Source: Cryptomeria japonica (taxonomy: Eukaryota; Streptophyta; Pinopsida; Cupressales; Cupressaceae). From it: a DNA stretch of 64,000 bases. Location: the NCBI RefSeq assembly GCF_030272615.1, contig NC_081409.1, positions 654,878,468 to 654,942,467 of the forward strand, written 5' to 3'. This document shows, in pieces, positions 1 to 11,964 of the stretch. Under the pieces are notes generated by a model. The model had not been told where the DNA came from, searched no databases, and saw only the letters and a program-made list of their open reading frames with translations. Every line of letters starts with the position of its first letter. Within the stretch, counting starts at the first letter, position 1. The translations under genes were made by a program, and so were the position numbers.

Positions 1-1082
1 GCAGCAATCCCCACTACATGTGCAATGTCTGGTCTTCTATGCACTACATAATGTAACTTACCAATCATTGATCAGTAATCCTTCTCATTTATCAATGCAA
101 AGTCATCTTCTTTTGATAGTTTACAACCAATCACCATTGGTGTACCAACCGGTTTGCTGTCTTCCATGCCAAATGTCTTCAACACCTCTTTGACATACTT
201 GGACTGAGTAATAAAGATTCCATCTTTCATTTGTTGAATCTACAGTCCAATGAAGAACTTCATCTCATCTACAAAGTCATGACTCATCTTGTCATCTCCA
301 CCAAAGATTATATCATCAACAAATACTTCACAGATCAGAATCTGATCTCCTTCTGATTTCAGGTAGATATTACTATCCTCACTTGTTCTCTCAAATCCAA
401 TCTTCACAAGATGGGAGTGCAAGCATTCATACCATGCTCTAGGTGCCTGCTTTAGTCCATACAAGGCCTTATGTATCCTACACACCATGTCATTGTCTTT
501 TGATAGGGAAAACCCATCTGGTTGCTCTATATACACCTCTTCTTCTAGTATTCTATTCAGAAATGCAAACTTTACATCCATTTGATATACCTTGAATCCC
601 TTGAATGCTGCATATGCAAGAAGCATACAAAATCCTTCCAATCTGGCTACTGGAGCAAAGGTTTCTCCATAGTCTTCTCCTTCTTCTTGGGCATATCGTT
701 TACACACCAATATGGCTTTGTTTCTAACCACTGAGTCATCTTCATTCAACTTATTTCTAAAAACCCATTTGGTGCCAATGATATTTTTATGCTCTAGCCT
801 AGGTAGCAAAGACCATGTACCATTCCTTTCTATCTGGTCAAGTTCCTCTTCCATCGCCTTGATCCAGTCTTCATCTTTATGTGCCTTTTTGAATGTTTTA
901 GGCTCAAATTCTGAGATCATGCAAGAGTTTTCTCTAATCTTTCTTCTTTTAAGAATTCTTGCATCCTTGTCTCTTATGATCTGCTTTGGATCATGATTCA
1001 ACTTTACATACCTAAGAATGATCTTATTTGTTTCCTCTTGCTTTTCTTCTTCATCCTCATCTTCATCAGCATCAGTAACCAT
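1..1082 (-). pseudogene. Copia-1 reverse transcriptase and start of RNase H (decayed)
   Basis: The reading starts at 1082 and runs leftward. An acidic linker ([10 protein letters not shown]) is followed by the copia RT core. Visible RT motifs in order are [10 protein letters not shown], the block [22 protein letters not shown] with the first catalytic Asp, [14 protein letters not shown], and VFVDDIIFG, the copia form of the YVDD catalytic box. A stop codon ends the open frame at 240, but the same frame continues with typical copia sequence (QSKYVKEVLKTFGM, then RRPDIAHVVGIA) to position 1, with another stop near 80. In the intact family this domain copies the element RNA into DNA inside virus-like particles. 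Here it is a relic, cut by the window edge. Confidence 0.92.
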
Positions 1083-1112
1083 CGGTGTAGGAGCACTGTT
1101 ACTAGTTCTTGG

Positions 1113-2430
1113 CTATTTTGCAACTAGTTCCCAGAAGGTTACTACCAGTTCATCTCTTACTTGCTCACTATCGGTTTCCTCATATTTCTCAGAGGTTTCA
1201 TCAACTCTAACATTGATGCTTTCAACAATTCTCTGAGTCCTATTGTTGAAACATTTTAAAGCTTTTCTCTTTGTGGAATACCCTAGGAATATTCCCTCAT
1301 CACATTTAGCATCAAAATTGCTCTGATGTTCACTCCTCTTGATATAAAATTTACTACCAAACACTTTGAAGTAGCTTACCACTGGTGTCTCACCAGTCCA
1401 ATACTCAAGGTGTTTTGTCCTTACCATTTTTGATGAGTACCCTGTTCATTGTGTAGACTCCAGTGCTCACCGCTTCTCTCCAAAAGGTGTGAGCAACCTT
1501 TCCTTCTATCAACATAGTTCTAGCCACTTCAATTATAGTCTGGTTGTTTCTCTCTGCTAAGCCATTCTGCTATGGAGTCCAAGGGGCAGACAGTTTCCTC
1601 TTGATGCCATTCCATTCACAATATTTGTTGAATTCATTGGAAGTGAATTCCCCTCCTTGATCAGTTCTAAGGCATTTGATTCTTCTACCGCTTTCCTTTT
1701 CTACTAGTGCTCTGAAACCTTTGAACTTTCCAAAGGCTTCAGACTTGTCCTTCAAGAAAGTGACCCACATCATTCTTGAGAAATCATCTGTAAGAATCAT
1801 TAAATACCTATCTCCCTACACACACCTAGTTTTCATAGGACCACATAAATCAATATGCACAAGATCAAGTAAATTGTCTGCAATGAAAGATTTACCTTTG
1901 AAAGTTGAGGAAGACATTTTCCCCAGTTGATACTCTTTGCACAAAGGATTTTTCGGTTTGCTCAGCACCGACAATCCTCTAACTACCTTGATCTTACTAG
2001 CCTTCACAATGTTATCAAAGTTGACATGGAAAAGTCTCCTATGCCATATCCAGCTATTATCAAACTTTGCCATAAGACATGTACTGACATTTGCATTCAG
2101 CTGAAATAGGCTACCTTTGGTCTGCATACCGGTGGCCATAAGTTCATCATTCTTTCCTTTGATTTTGGACACTCCATTTTTAAATTCCAGAGTGAGTCCA
2201 CTTTCATTCAACTGGGAAACACTTAATTGGTTGTGTCTTAGACCTTCCACCCAATACACATTGTCAGCACTCTTTCCATTTAGAGAGATAGACCCTCTGC
2301 CTTTGACCATACATGGTGCATCATTACCAAAACAAACCACACCACCATCATACTCTTCCAAAGATAAAAACTTGCTCCGGTCACAAGTCAATGGTGAGAA
2401 CATCCATTGTCAATAATCCACTCATTGGAA
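1113..2430 (-). pseudogene. Copia-1 protease and integrase (frameshifted)
   Basis: Reads leftward. The aspartic protease start is visible as WIIDNGCSHH, where the usual catalytic D-S-G is D-N-G. One base appears lost right after it, near 2390, shifting the frame from the gag frame into SLEEYDGGVV and the rest of the protease. The GAG-pre-integrase zinc site follows (HRRLFHVNFDN, then CKEYQLGKM, where the second Cys of C-x2-C has become Tyr). The integrase core shows DDFSRMMWVTFLK, the second Asp in RTDQGGEFTS, and the glutamate block NGLAERNNQTI beyond a stop at about 1570. The frame changes again between 1570 and 1427, giving the integrase C-terminus with VFGSKFYIKR and FLGYSTKRKALK. Confidence 0.9.
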
Positions 2431-2594
2431 TCATCAAAGCGGGAGACAAGAGCCTTCTTGTCTGAAACATCTTCCTTGACTGCAACAAACACAATATCTT
2501 CATTTTCTTCATCTTTTGATTCCTCATCAGTGACACCTTCATCAACTGCTACAAAACATTTTCTCCAGTTTCCTCCTTTGAACTTATTGAACCT

Positions 2595-3455
2595 CTATGG
2601 TTTATCCTTGTTGTCACCATTGGGACAGTTTACAGCAATGTGTCCTATCTGGTTACAAGAAAAGCATTTCAAAGGGAGCTTACCTCTATATTTACCTATT
2701 CCCTTAGGAAGTCTCTTGGCAAGAAGAGCTTCAAATTCCATTAGGATCTCCTTATCATCCATTTCTTTTCTCTGTCTTGGTTCACCACTGGTACTAGCTT
2801 CTTTGCCTTTTAAAGATGGTGCAGCAGATTCTCTAAAGGTTGATTTAGTCTTCTGAACATTGCCATCAAAACTATTCAGCTTATAAGCTATCAACTTTGC
2901 AATGATGGAGTCTAGGGATACCTTAGTCTTGTCTATTGACCTCAACTTCTTAATAGCAGTTACCTTTACTACATAGACTGGTAATAAGGACCTCAAGACT
3001 TTGCTAACAATAGTGGAATCATCAATTTCGCCTCCTGCACTTTTGATATCTCCAACAACAGTTTTGATCCTTATTCCATATTATTGAATGGTCTCTCCTT
3101 CAACCATGTGCATGTCTTCAAAATTTCCTCTAAGGCTTTCTTCCTTATCTTGTTTCACATGCTCATCACTGCCATAGATATTCTCAAGAGTATCCCATAC
3201 TTCATTGGGATTTTCTTTGTCCTGGACATCAATAAACTCAATGTTAGATAGGCTGCTGATTAGGGCTTCCATGACTTGCTCATTCTCTTGGATCTCTCTC
3301 TTTTGATCATCGGTGAGAGTACTGGTAGGAATAACATAAGAATTCTCAACATAACTCCAATGTTGAGCACCCATGCTTCTGATGTATATCTTCATTCTAT
3401 CCTTCCATATTTTGAAATTATTTTTGTTGAACTTTGGACCTTCCATCTTCATCAT
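2595..3455 (-). pseudogene. Copia-1 Gag (UBN2-type capsid region plus CCHC knuckle)
   Basis: Starts at the ATG at 3455 (MMKMEGPKFNKNNFKIWKDR), the usual copia Gag opening in which a short N-terminus precedes a W-x2-R/K-M segment. The UBN2-like helical region contains ALISSLSNIEF and VWDTLENIYG. An in-frame stop occurs near 3080, after which the same frame resumes (STIVSKVLRSLLPVY). A single zinc knuckle, CFSCNQIGHIAVNCP (C-x2-C-x4-H-x4-C), lies near 2627-2671, and another stop closes the frame at 2595. Gag packages element RNA and forms the particle shell. The start lies about 60 bases downstream of the PBS, as expected for a first ORF. Confidence 0.9.
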
Positions 3456-3512
3456 TAGAATAGGATCTTTTCCTCAAGCGGTTAATCTTACAACACAGAG
3501 GACCTGGAGGAT

Positions 3513-3524
3513 GCTCTGATACCA
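3513..3524 (-). promoter_or_regulatory. Copia-1 primer binding site
   Basis: On the minus strand this reads TGGTATCAGAGC, complementary to the 3' end of initiator methionine tRNA, the primer most commonly used by plant copia elements. Two bases separate it from the LTR edge at 3527. It fixes the orientation and the inner LTR boundary. Confidence 0.92.
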
Positions 3525-3526
3525 AT

Positions 3527-5023
3527 TGATAACTCAATGATTAACAATGAGTACCAAATTGGTACTGAGAGGGGGGGTGAATAAGTACAGACTAAACTAC
3601 TTCTCCTAAACCGGTTTGACTGCAAACAGTGCACTTGACAGACTAACACTAATACCGGTCTAAACCAGATTACTACCGGTTAAACATTATGAGACTATGA
3701 AAGACATATATCGGCAACACTTGGCTTTCCAAACAATCTACTCCCTCATTTCCACTTTATCCTTATCCATAAACAGATAATCTATCATCAGAGATACAAT
3801 AATTTACTAGAACAACATGATTCACCACTAAATAGGAAATAATGAAACATCACATGAAAGAGGCATCACACATGACACACATATTTTTCATGTGGAAACC
3901 CAACTGGGAAAAACCACAGTGGGGATGAATACCCATAAGCTATTTTTGAACTCTTTAGAAGTCCTCTCTATTAGGAGCCTAGTTCGGTTAAACATTGTTA
4001 CAATAGGTTCTGTTAGGAACTGATCCTATTAGGGATCACCCAGTTAGGGGATGGCTAGAATACCCAGTTAAGGGTTAAACCTTATTAAACATTACCTTGT
4101 TATAGGATTTTATGAACTTGATGGCTTTGAATCACCCTGTTAAAGGATTTACAACAAGCTGGTTAAAGCTACCCTGTTAAGGGATTTTCTAACTATTGAA
4201 GTGGTTAGAGATCAACAGGTTTTACAATGATCTGATAATAGCACTCAATGCCAATGTAGATCCACTTTCATTTCTTCCTTCTACACACATACTTTGTAGG
4301 TATCAATTCTCTTATCTAGTCTGGCAAGAATCACGTATCTCTGCACTTGGATACACACACAACATTTGCGAGCAACTTCAACATGAAACACAACATCGAC
4401 CTTATAGGAAACAGATAGGTTAGTAGCATAAACCCCAAAACCTAAACATTTAGGTTGAGCAATTCAGTCGGTTCAATCCTGACCATTGAACACTTTGCAT
4501 ATGAATACAATGGTCCTGAACAGATCTCAAGACTTTCTCTATCGTTTATTCTTCACTGCTTCTTGGAGGCGATAACCCATCATGCGTTCTCCACCATTTA
4601 CAGAGACCACACACATTCTCGAGGTAGATGGGATCAATCTCCTTCATGCAAGATCCTTCACGCACATGAGGCTGATGTGGAAACATGATTTGATCTCTAT
4701 TACAATGCTAACTCATCACACAATGTCATCAGTTGAATCACACAGGCTCGAAAGACTTCAATCGGAAACCTTGAGGCTGAGACTACCAACCGGTAGTCAT
4801 ACCATATTAAACCTTGATAGAAAACATTCCATATGCCGGTTCACATTTCAACATACCACTTCACCTTTTGCACATATACCAGTTCACAACATTATACTGG
4901 TTCACTTTGCCAGTTGCTTAACTTCAATAAACCGGTTCATTCTTCAACATATTACCGGTTCACTCTTCAGCATATTACCGGTTCACTCTTCAACATATTG
5001 ACATCAATGACAACATAATATCA
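3527..5023 (-). repeat. Copia-1 5' LTR
   Basis: The inner end is set by the PBS. On the plus strand the LTR opens with TGATAACTC, and the best matching outer end is TATCA at 5019-5023, giving TGATA...TATCA termini and about 1497 bp. It carries the two motifs shared by all copia-type LTRs in the window: a G-tract hairpin near 3569 (TGAGAGGGGGGGTGAAT) and the block AAACCACAGTGGGG near 3913. The outer boundary is less certain because no second LTR is present for comparison. Confidence 0.75.
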
Positions 5024-5186
5024 TCATGTCAACATACTTTGCACATATGCCAACATACTGCACAAGAGAAAAAGGTTTAGATCAAAGGCAAGGAAAGACA
5101 CAAGGAAGTCACACCACAAGCCCTACACAAAGGTCAAGGCAAATGGGCTCACAACAAACCCAGAGTACCCGGTGTTTGAAACATGG
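5024..5186 (-). other. Remaining leader of long-LTR element 1
   Basis: This 163-bp stretch lies between the Copia-1 LTR and the PBS at 5187. By position it is the untranslated leader of the minus-strand element whose 5' LTR is 5201-8987. No coding frame is visible. The rest of that element, including its polymerase, must lie beyond Copia-1 to the left of the window. Confidence 0.65.
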
Positions 5187-5198
5187 GCTCTGATACCA
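5187..5198 (-). promoter_or_regulatory. Primer binding site of long-LTR element 1
   Basis: The minus strand reads TGGTATCAGAGC, an initiator-Met-type PBS, two bases from the LTR edge at 5201. It shows that 5201-8987 is a 5' LTR with the element body to its left, not a solo LTR. Confidence 0.88.
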
Positions 5199-5200
5199 AA

Positions 5201-8200
5201 TGTAATGCCCCGCCAGGAAACCCAAAGGAAAAACCCACAACAAGGGTGAAATAATTTTTTTAAAGTATAAACATGATAAGCGCATTTACACAACATGCAC
5301 GATAACACAAGTGGAAGACTTACACCAGAATTCCTTAAGGGTTACCAACAAATAATTAAGACCACAAGATAAAATTCCACAATTACCATTAATCCAAAAA
5401 TCCATCGTTAACTCAATGATCACAAAAAGCCATAAGCAATAACAGATACACCATTGAAAGATTGAAAGGATACAATATAATTCCACTTCAATAAGAATAT
5501 ACACATATCATAAAGGAAACTGATAAAAACATCCCAACATAGGATTACATTGCTCTTCCAATACATGGATTCTTAATATACATATAGACTTACGTCTTAA
5601 CCAAATACAAGGAAACATAAGATCAATGATATAATGACCACATAGATCTCCAAATAACAATAATCTCCAAATATGAGATGAAGCATGAGCTACGAACAAT
5701 AGAAACACCTGTGAAGCCAATCCTCGCATGAAGGTACAAATCAGAACATCTGATGGGAAGTGGCACTACCACTTGACCATGTAATTACCAAAATAGAATC
5801 ACCCCACCATGCTAGGAGATAGTTGAGGACCCTCAAACAAGAATAAGCATGACATGGTTGACAAAATAATATGACTCCATGACAGCACAATATGACTCCA
5901 TAAAATCCAGGTGACTCAACATCACAAACACACAAGTGAACCTACTGAGAGAGTATCATTGCATAGCTTGATGGTTACATGGTTTCCCTACATAGGTCCC
6001 GACACACAATCCTGGTAACCTTTCTCAAACTTCCAGCTCCAACTAAGTCTCATGTAGACCCTACCAGCCTTTTGTGAAGACAAGACGGTCGATTTTCCAT
6101 TCTAGGCCTTATCACAACATGATGAGCCCCAATACAAGCACTCACCTAGGAGCGAGGTACGCTTATCTTTATTAATGTTATAATACTACCCACCTAATCA
6201 ATTCATTAGATTACCAGTTATTATCTGACTTTCGATGGGTTATCTGGCCATCCACTTAGGGCACGACCCCCACTCAAAAGCCAATCGCTCAAAGGACACT
6301 AAACATAACATGCCCACTCCACGAAGACCCTACGGCGAAGAAGATAGCAATAACACCACTTTCAGGAACAAGTGGTCTAACAAGGACATATTGACTCTTG
6401 GTTAACCATAAGGCAAAGACACTACATGGTTAAGACAACGAAGCCAACATATATCACTTGGTCAAAGGTACCAAATACAACACCACAAGATGACTAAACC
6501 ATAGACTAGAAATAACACAATATACACTTGCAAGGACGGCTAATTCACTAATTTTGCACTCAAACAATCTTTGAGGAAATCAACATCATAAACACTTGCA
6601 ACATTATTGATTGAAAATTAAATAAAACACTCTTTTCCAATAGTCACATCTAATCAATTTCCAAATCAATATTCCATCTAGAATGAAATCCACATTGAAC
6701 ATTCAACCGAATTAAACATGAATTCCTAACAGGCATTTAATTCATTTTCAGAATACATCCAAATTAACCAGTTTGAATTCCCTAATCATGCCTTGATTTT
6801 CATAGATAAATTTATTAAACCACATAATAAAAATCACATGAAAAATCACCATTTCATTTAACACTAAACCACCTAAAATACATTTCATCTTATAATATTA
6901 AGTTCATTGCATAAACTGGTTTGTACTGGTAAGGATACAAGATCAAGTGGTGGCCAAGGCCAACCAGCAGTAGTGTTGTTGCCAGGGAAATAGACACTAC
7001 CTTCTGGTACTGCTGCTACTAATGGTAACAACCCTACTGACTGGTAGTATTGCTATTGCCGGTAGCACTGCTACCAACCGATAGCGGTACTACCAACTGG
7101 TAGTGCCGCTACCGTTGGTAGCAACCGCTACCAACTGGTAGCATTGCTACAAACTGGTAGTAGTCCTACCAATCAGTAGTGTTGCTATTGATCGGTAGCA
7201 GTCCTATCGTGCTATCGACCAGTAGTTCTGCTACCTATAGGTAGCAAACTCTATTGACCCACATGGTGAGACAAGCCCACCACGAGAACGGTAACATCCA
7301 TGGTAAGAGAATAAAACACCAGCCTCCTAAAACAATAAAATCAACACTCCACCAAATCGTTTAAACATGAAAATGATTCATTCCCGGATTATTTCACAGC
7401 ACATACACATAAACAATGCTAAATCCAAATCTCAAATGGATATTTACCAATAAGTAAAATGGTAAAATAAAACCCCACAAGCACCCCAAATCTTGGGCAA
7501 CAAGATACTGGAAAGCACACAGCAAGCTAAATCTAGTTCATTCTTTCCCAAAAGAAGAGGTAAAACAAGAAATTGATTTTCAAGAACACAACATACAACA
7601 AATACAGAAATGAACCATTTCTTTCCCATAAGCAAACATATGATTTGAGATTCACAAAATCAACAATCAGAGGGATTATTTCTTCCATTCCTATCATTCC
7701 ACATGAATCTACAAGGAATTTTGCATAATTTCAACACACAGGAAGCAAACTGAAAAATTCAAATTAAATTTAAACCAAGAAGAGATTATCGAACCTACAA
7801 GAAAACTAGCAACCAAAATGAAGGAAGAATCCCAATCCCTGCAAACCAATTCCAATTCTAGCTCCTCCTTCTAAAATGATTTACCAATTTTCTCTCCAAA
7901 ATTTCTGCCTCCTCTTCCCATGAATTTCTAGAATTATATGGGAAAAATAATTTCAACCTAAACTTCCTAGGTTAAAATTTTTTCCATCTTATCAGATTTA
8001 AATTTTAAATTAAAAAGGCAACCAGATTTACTTTCATCCAAAAAACAATTCTTTTCCAATAATTTAAAAAGCAAAATTCAAATGGAAAAGTAAAAAGAAA
8101 AGCTTTTATTAATTTCTATTTCCAAAAATACTTTCTTTCAACATAGGCATTTAACATTTAAATGGCTAGGCAATTATTTATTTCCTTCCACAAAATATAT

Positions 8201-8987
8201 TAATGCAACTTTACACAATGAAATAGGTCATTTAACCATTTAATCTAGCAATTCATTAATTAATTAAATCAATAATCACAGAGCATAATAATTAACTAAT
8301 TACGCCAACATAAGATAACATCATCCATTTAATTAAATAACCATTTCAATAAATGGAAACACACAAAACCAAGAATGATGAAATGACGACTCTCAAATGA
8401 CCAAACCAAAGCACCATGACTGACACACTAGCCAGATGGGAAAGACAACCTACTGACAACACTCACATGAGTGTAATTGCAAGTCAAGCCAGGGTACAAA
8501 ACTATTTCGTCCACTCCCATCGGATATATAAGGGATGCTCAGACCTGTGAAACCAGGTGGAGTCAATACCCCGTACCTACCCAATACTAAAACCTACAAT
8601 GTCCTACACCAAAGAACCACACATGCATATAGACCAATATATATATAGACACGGCACACACACTGATGAAGGAGAATCGTGGCATTCCCTATCTCACCAG
8701 AGTGACCGAAGGAAAATGATCCCCTCACACCCCAATACACTTGCAAACATGCAACATAAAAATAACACATCGCAATATAAGGTAAAAGTGTCAGCATGAT
8801 AACGATCCCTAAAATAACATTAATCATAAGCACTGAGATACTGCATAAAATCATACACCATAAATCTAGATAAAACATGAAATAACATCACATAACATCT
8901 GAATCAATATACAAAAATGTTCCACTGAACAGTCACTGAAGTAAATAAAAATATACAAAAAGAGGTTGATCGAGGAGGGGTACTACA
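5201..8987 (-). repeat. 3787-bp 5' LTR of a long-LTR element (probably gypsy, Tekay/Del-like)
   Basis: Termini on the plus strand are TGTAATGCCCC (5201) and GGGGTACTACA (ending 8987), an imperfect inverted pair with TG...CA ends. The left side has a PBS. The right side cuts a copia RT frame exactly within the Y-G-E-T block of Copia-2, so the base run AGTCT at 8988-8992 should be the target duplication, with its partner off-window. The long LTR, the TGTAAyrCCCC type of end and the iMet PBS fit Tekay/Del-like chromoviruses, but no coding domain is present to prove it. The content is AT-rich, with an inverted-unit minisatellite at 6985-7256 and no supportable gene. Confidence 0.85.
6985..7256. 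repeat. Palindromic GGTAGC/GCTACC minisatellite inside a long LTR
   Basis: About a dozen degenerate units of roughly 20-25 bp alternate GGTAGC or GGTAGT with GCTACC or ACTACC, for example the pair CGGTAGCACTGCTACCAAC. Each unit is a small imperfect palindrome. A counterpart occurs at the same relative place in the LTR at 27413-31434. The GC-rich block stands out from the AT-rich LTR. Confidence 0.85.
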
Positions 8988-9544
8988 AGTCTCTCCATAA
9001 TCAATTCCTTCCTTCTGAGAATATCGTTTACAAAGCAATCTAGCCTTATTCCTTATAACTTGACCATCCTCATTTTATTCCTACAAACCCATTTAGTTCC
9101 AATAACATTCTTATTTTTAGGCTGGGAAACCAAAGTCCATGTGTTATTTTTCTCAATCTAATCTAATTTTTCTTCCATAGCATTCAACCAATATTCATCT
9201 TTACATGCCTCAATTACTAATACTAGTTCAACTTGTGAAATAAAACATACCTTATTAGTTGTCAGTCTTCTTCTTGTCATTACTACATTGTTCTTATCCC
9301 CAATGATCTGATGTTCTAAATGATTCAATCTCACATACCTAGGAGTCCTCTGACTCTCTGTTCCTCTTCTCGGTTCTTCAGTTACTGTAGAATTCTCTGA
9401 TACTACTGAAGTAACTGGTTCAATAGTCTGTTCTGGTAAAGGTGCTACCAATTCAGATTTAATCATTTCCATTGTCGGTTCCTTCTCATAAACTCTGATT
9501 TGAACTCTATTCAGCTCATCCACTTTGACATTAGCACTCTCCAC
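8988..9544 (-). pseudogene. Copia-2 reverse transcriptase N-terminal part (truncated)
   Basis: Contains the linker between integrase and RT (RYVRLNHLEHQIIGDKNN), then AMEEKLD, a stop at 9158, and the start of RT, KNNTWTLVSQ and VIGTKWVCRNK. A frameshift follows; the sequence just before the break reads QKEGIDYGE in the shifted frame. All catalytic motifs (QMDV, YVDD) are missing because the 3787-bp LTR inserted here. The domain would convert element RNA to cDNA; this copy cannot. Confidence 0.88.
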
Positions 9545-9550
9545 AATTCT

Positions 9551-10918
9551 CTACAATCTCTTGTTATAATATATATATGCTTTTCTTTCATTAGAATAAC
9601 CAAGAAATATATATTCATCACATCTAGGATCAAATTTGCCAATAATACCATCTCTCTTGATATAAAATTTACCACCAAATATTCTAAAATACTTAATTGT
9701 AGGTGTATTGCCAAACCACAATTCATAAGGTGTCTTACCGGTTTCTCCTTTGATATGTACTATGTTGAATGTATAAACTATTGTGCTCACTGCTTCTCTC
9801 CAATAGATATGAGGTAGACTAGCTTACATCGTTATTGTTCTAGTAGCATCCAAGATAGTTTGGTTCTTCCCTTCCACAAATTCATTCTGTTGCGGTGTCT
9901 AAGGAGCAAAAAATTGTCTTCTTATACCATGCTTCTCACAAAATTTATTAAACTCACCAGATGTGAACTCTCCACCATGATCTGACCTCAAACATTTAAT
10001 CTTCAATCCCGTCTCAATTTCCACTTTAGCCTTAAAGATCTTAAACTTTTCAAATGCCTCAGATTTTTCTTTTAGAAAAGTAACCCACATCATTCTAGAA
10101 TAATCATCAATGATTAGCATGAAATATCTATCACCTTGAAAAATTTTAACTTTAGCAGGGTCACACAAATCAGTATGAATAAGATTAAGAACATCATTAG
10201 ATTTATATTGTATACTCCTAAAAGAGGTTCTAACCTTTTTACCTATTTGACATTCTTTACGTACTGGATTATAGGGCTTAATAATCTTAGGTATATCTCT
10301 AACTGCCTTAGTTGAACTGATCTTCACAATGCAATCAAAATTCACATGAAACACCCTTTTATGCCATAGCCAACTCTCGTCAATCTGTGTAATCAAACAT
10401 GTCTTCTTACCAAAGTTTAAATGAAATATATTACCTTTTTTCTGTGTATCGGTTGCAATCTCCAAACCAAATCTGGTAATGATTTTACATTTTCCATCCT
10501 TGAACTGTAATTGAGATCCCTTATCCACCAATTGTCCTACACTCAAAAGATTATACCTTAAACCTTCAACATAATAAACATTGTCAGTATTGTTCTTACC
10601 ATCCAATGATATAGTTCCTTTTCCTTTGATCATACATGCTTTATGATCTCTAAATCTAACCAGACTGCCATCAAATTCTTGCAAAGATAGAAACTTCCCT
10701 TTATCTCTAGTCATATGATGTGAACAACCACTGTCAATTACCCATTCATCCTTGTCTTCAATTTTAGCAGCAAGTGCCTTCTCTTCAGGTACATTCTCTT
10801 CCAGTGCCAGAATATCTTCCTTAATATCTAGCAACACCCATTCCTTCTCATTGTCGGAACCACTAGCAGAGTCTTTTGTCGGTTCATCATCAGAGTTAGT
10901 AATGCCTTCCTCATCCAC
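9551..10918 (-). pseudogene. Copia-2 protease and integrase
   Basis: From 10918 leftward: an acidic stretch, then the protease active site WVIDSGCSHHM with the catalytic D-S-G intact at about residues 62-64 of the open frame. The protease body follows with SLDGKNNTDNVYYVEGLRYN. GAG-pre-integrase has LWHKRVFHVNF and CQIGKKV. The integrase core has DDYSRMMWVTFLK, RSDHGGEFTSGEF and the glutamate block TPQQNEFVEGKNQTI, altered from the usual N-G-x-x-E-R, with one stop just before it at about 9899. The C-terminus shows YELWFGNTPTIKYFRIFG and FLGYSNERKAY. Nonsense codons at about 9899 and 9551 break a frame that otherwise reads through. Confidence 0.92.
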
Positions 10919-11920
10919 TATGTAGCATGACTTGTCTCTGTTTTTCCTATACTTATACTTGTTCTGATATCCAGGGTTAGGCTTAAAATATCTTTTAACT
11001 CTTTCTTCAAATCTTAAATTCCTTTTAGGACATCTAGATGCAAAATGACCAATCTTATTACATGCAAAACATTTAAAAGGTTCTTTTCCTTCATACTTAC
11101 TTCTTACCGATTCTTTAGGTACTCTTCTAGCAAATAGTGCTTCAAGTTGCTCAAATTCTTCATCTTATCTCTTCATATCTTCCAATTCCTTTGTATATAA
11201 GGCTTTCCAATCTTTCTTATCAGTTGATGATACAAATGCATGAAAAGCAGGTTCACTCTTCACAGATCTAGAAGGTCCAAATTATTCAAGCTCAAAAGAA
11301 GATAATTTCCCAACCAAGGTATCTATGTTGGCAGATGTATTAGCCATTGTTCTCAACTCATTAATAGTAGTAGCCTTCATCTTGTAAGCTAGTGGTAGGG
11401 CTCTCAAGACTTTAGAAACAATTTCATCTTCGCTTAGAGTTCCACCACAACATTGAATTCCCATAACAATCTCATTTACCCTTTCCATGAATGCAGTAAT
11501 CCTTTCATCTTCTTCCATCTTCAGTTTTTCATATCTCACCTTGTAACCATCAAGTTTAGTAATCTTTATTGTAGGGTTACCTTCATTAAGAGTATCCAAA
11601 TTATCCCACATAGCCTTTCCAGATGATTTGTCAGTTAATCCCATTATTTGTTGATCAGAAAGTGCACACAAGAGGGCTTCTCTTGCTCTACAATCATTCT
11701 CAAGCTCCTTATCTAGGTTTGTCAGAGGAGGATTTTTATATGCCGGATTATAAGGTGTGACACCATTCTGTGTGATCTCCCAAATCTCCTTGCCAAGACA
11801 TCTCAGATGAGTCTCCATCCAAATCTTCTATACTGTGTAATTTATTCCATCAAGCCTAGGAATATCTCTATGAATGATAGCTCTAGATGAACTAGATGAA
11901 CTTGAACTGTTAGACACCAT
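10919..11920 (-). pseudogene. Copia-2 Gag
   Basis: The ATG at 11920 begins MVSNSSSSSSSRAIIHRD and is in frame with the rest. An in-frame stop just before MDLETH-like sequence at 11818 is followed by a 178-codon UBN2-type capsid segment with LLCALSDQQIMGL and SKVLRALPLAYKMKA. The stop at 11282 is followed in the same frame by a knuckle, CFACNKIGHFASRCP, near 11036-11080, and a basic run of K and R. Gag coats the RNA. In trans it could in principle also package relatives that share Copia-2 LTR and leader sequence; that is inference. Confidence 0.88.
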
Positions 11921-11964
11921 AGGATTCTCTTCAAGCAGTTAAGCTTTCTATAGAGAGGACCAAA

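Larger units (their letters stand above)
1..5023 (-). mobile_element. Copia-1, Ty1/copia LTR retrotransposon (3' end off-window)
   Basis: Minus-strand element with 5' LTR (3527-5023), tRNA-type PBS (3513-3524) and a decayed gag-pro-int-RT polyprotein running leftward to position 1. The order PR, then INT, then RT is diagnostic of Ty1/copia rather than Ty3/gypsy. The remaining RNase H and 3' LTR must lie left of the window. Stop codons and at least two frameshifts make it non-functional. It sits about 165 bp inside the internal region of the long-LTR element whose 5' LTR is 5201-8987, so it inserted after that element. The target duplication cannot be checked because the other end is missing. 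Confidence 0.93.

Noticed and set aside
5187-5198. tRNA-like sequence GCTCTGATACCA
   Set aside because: It is the complement of a PBS, only the tRNA 3' end; no cloverleaf surrounds it. The same holds for 3513, 39312 and 53456.
5201-8987. Solo LTR interpretation of the left long LTR
   Set aside because: A PBS adjoins it and the flanks (CCAAA versus AGTCT) do not match, so it is the 5' LTR of a larger element.
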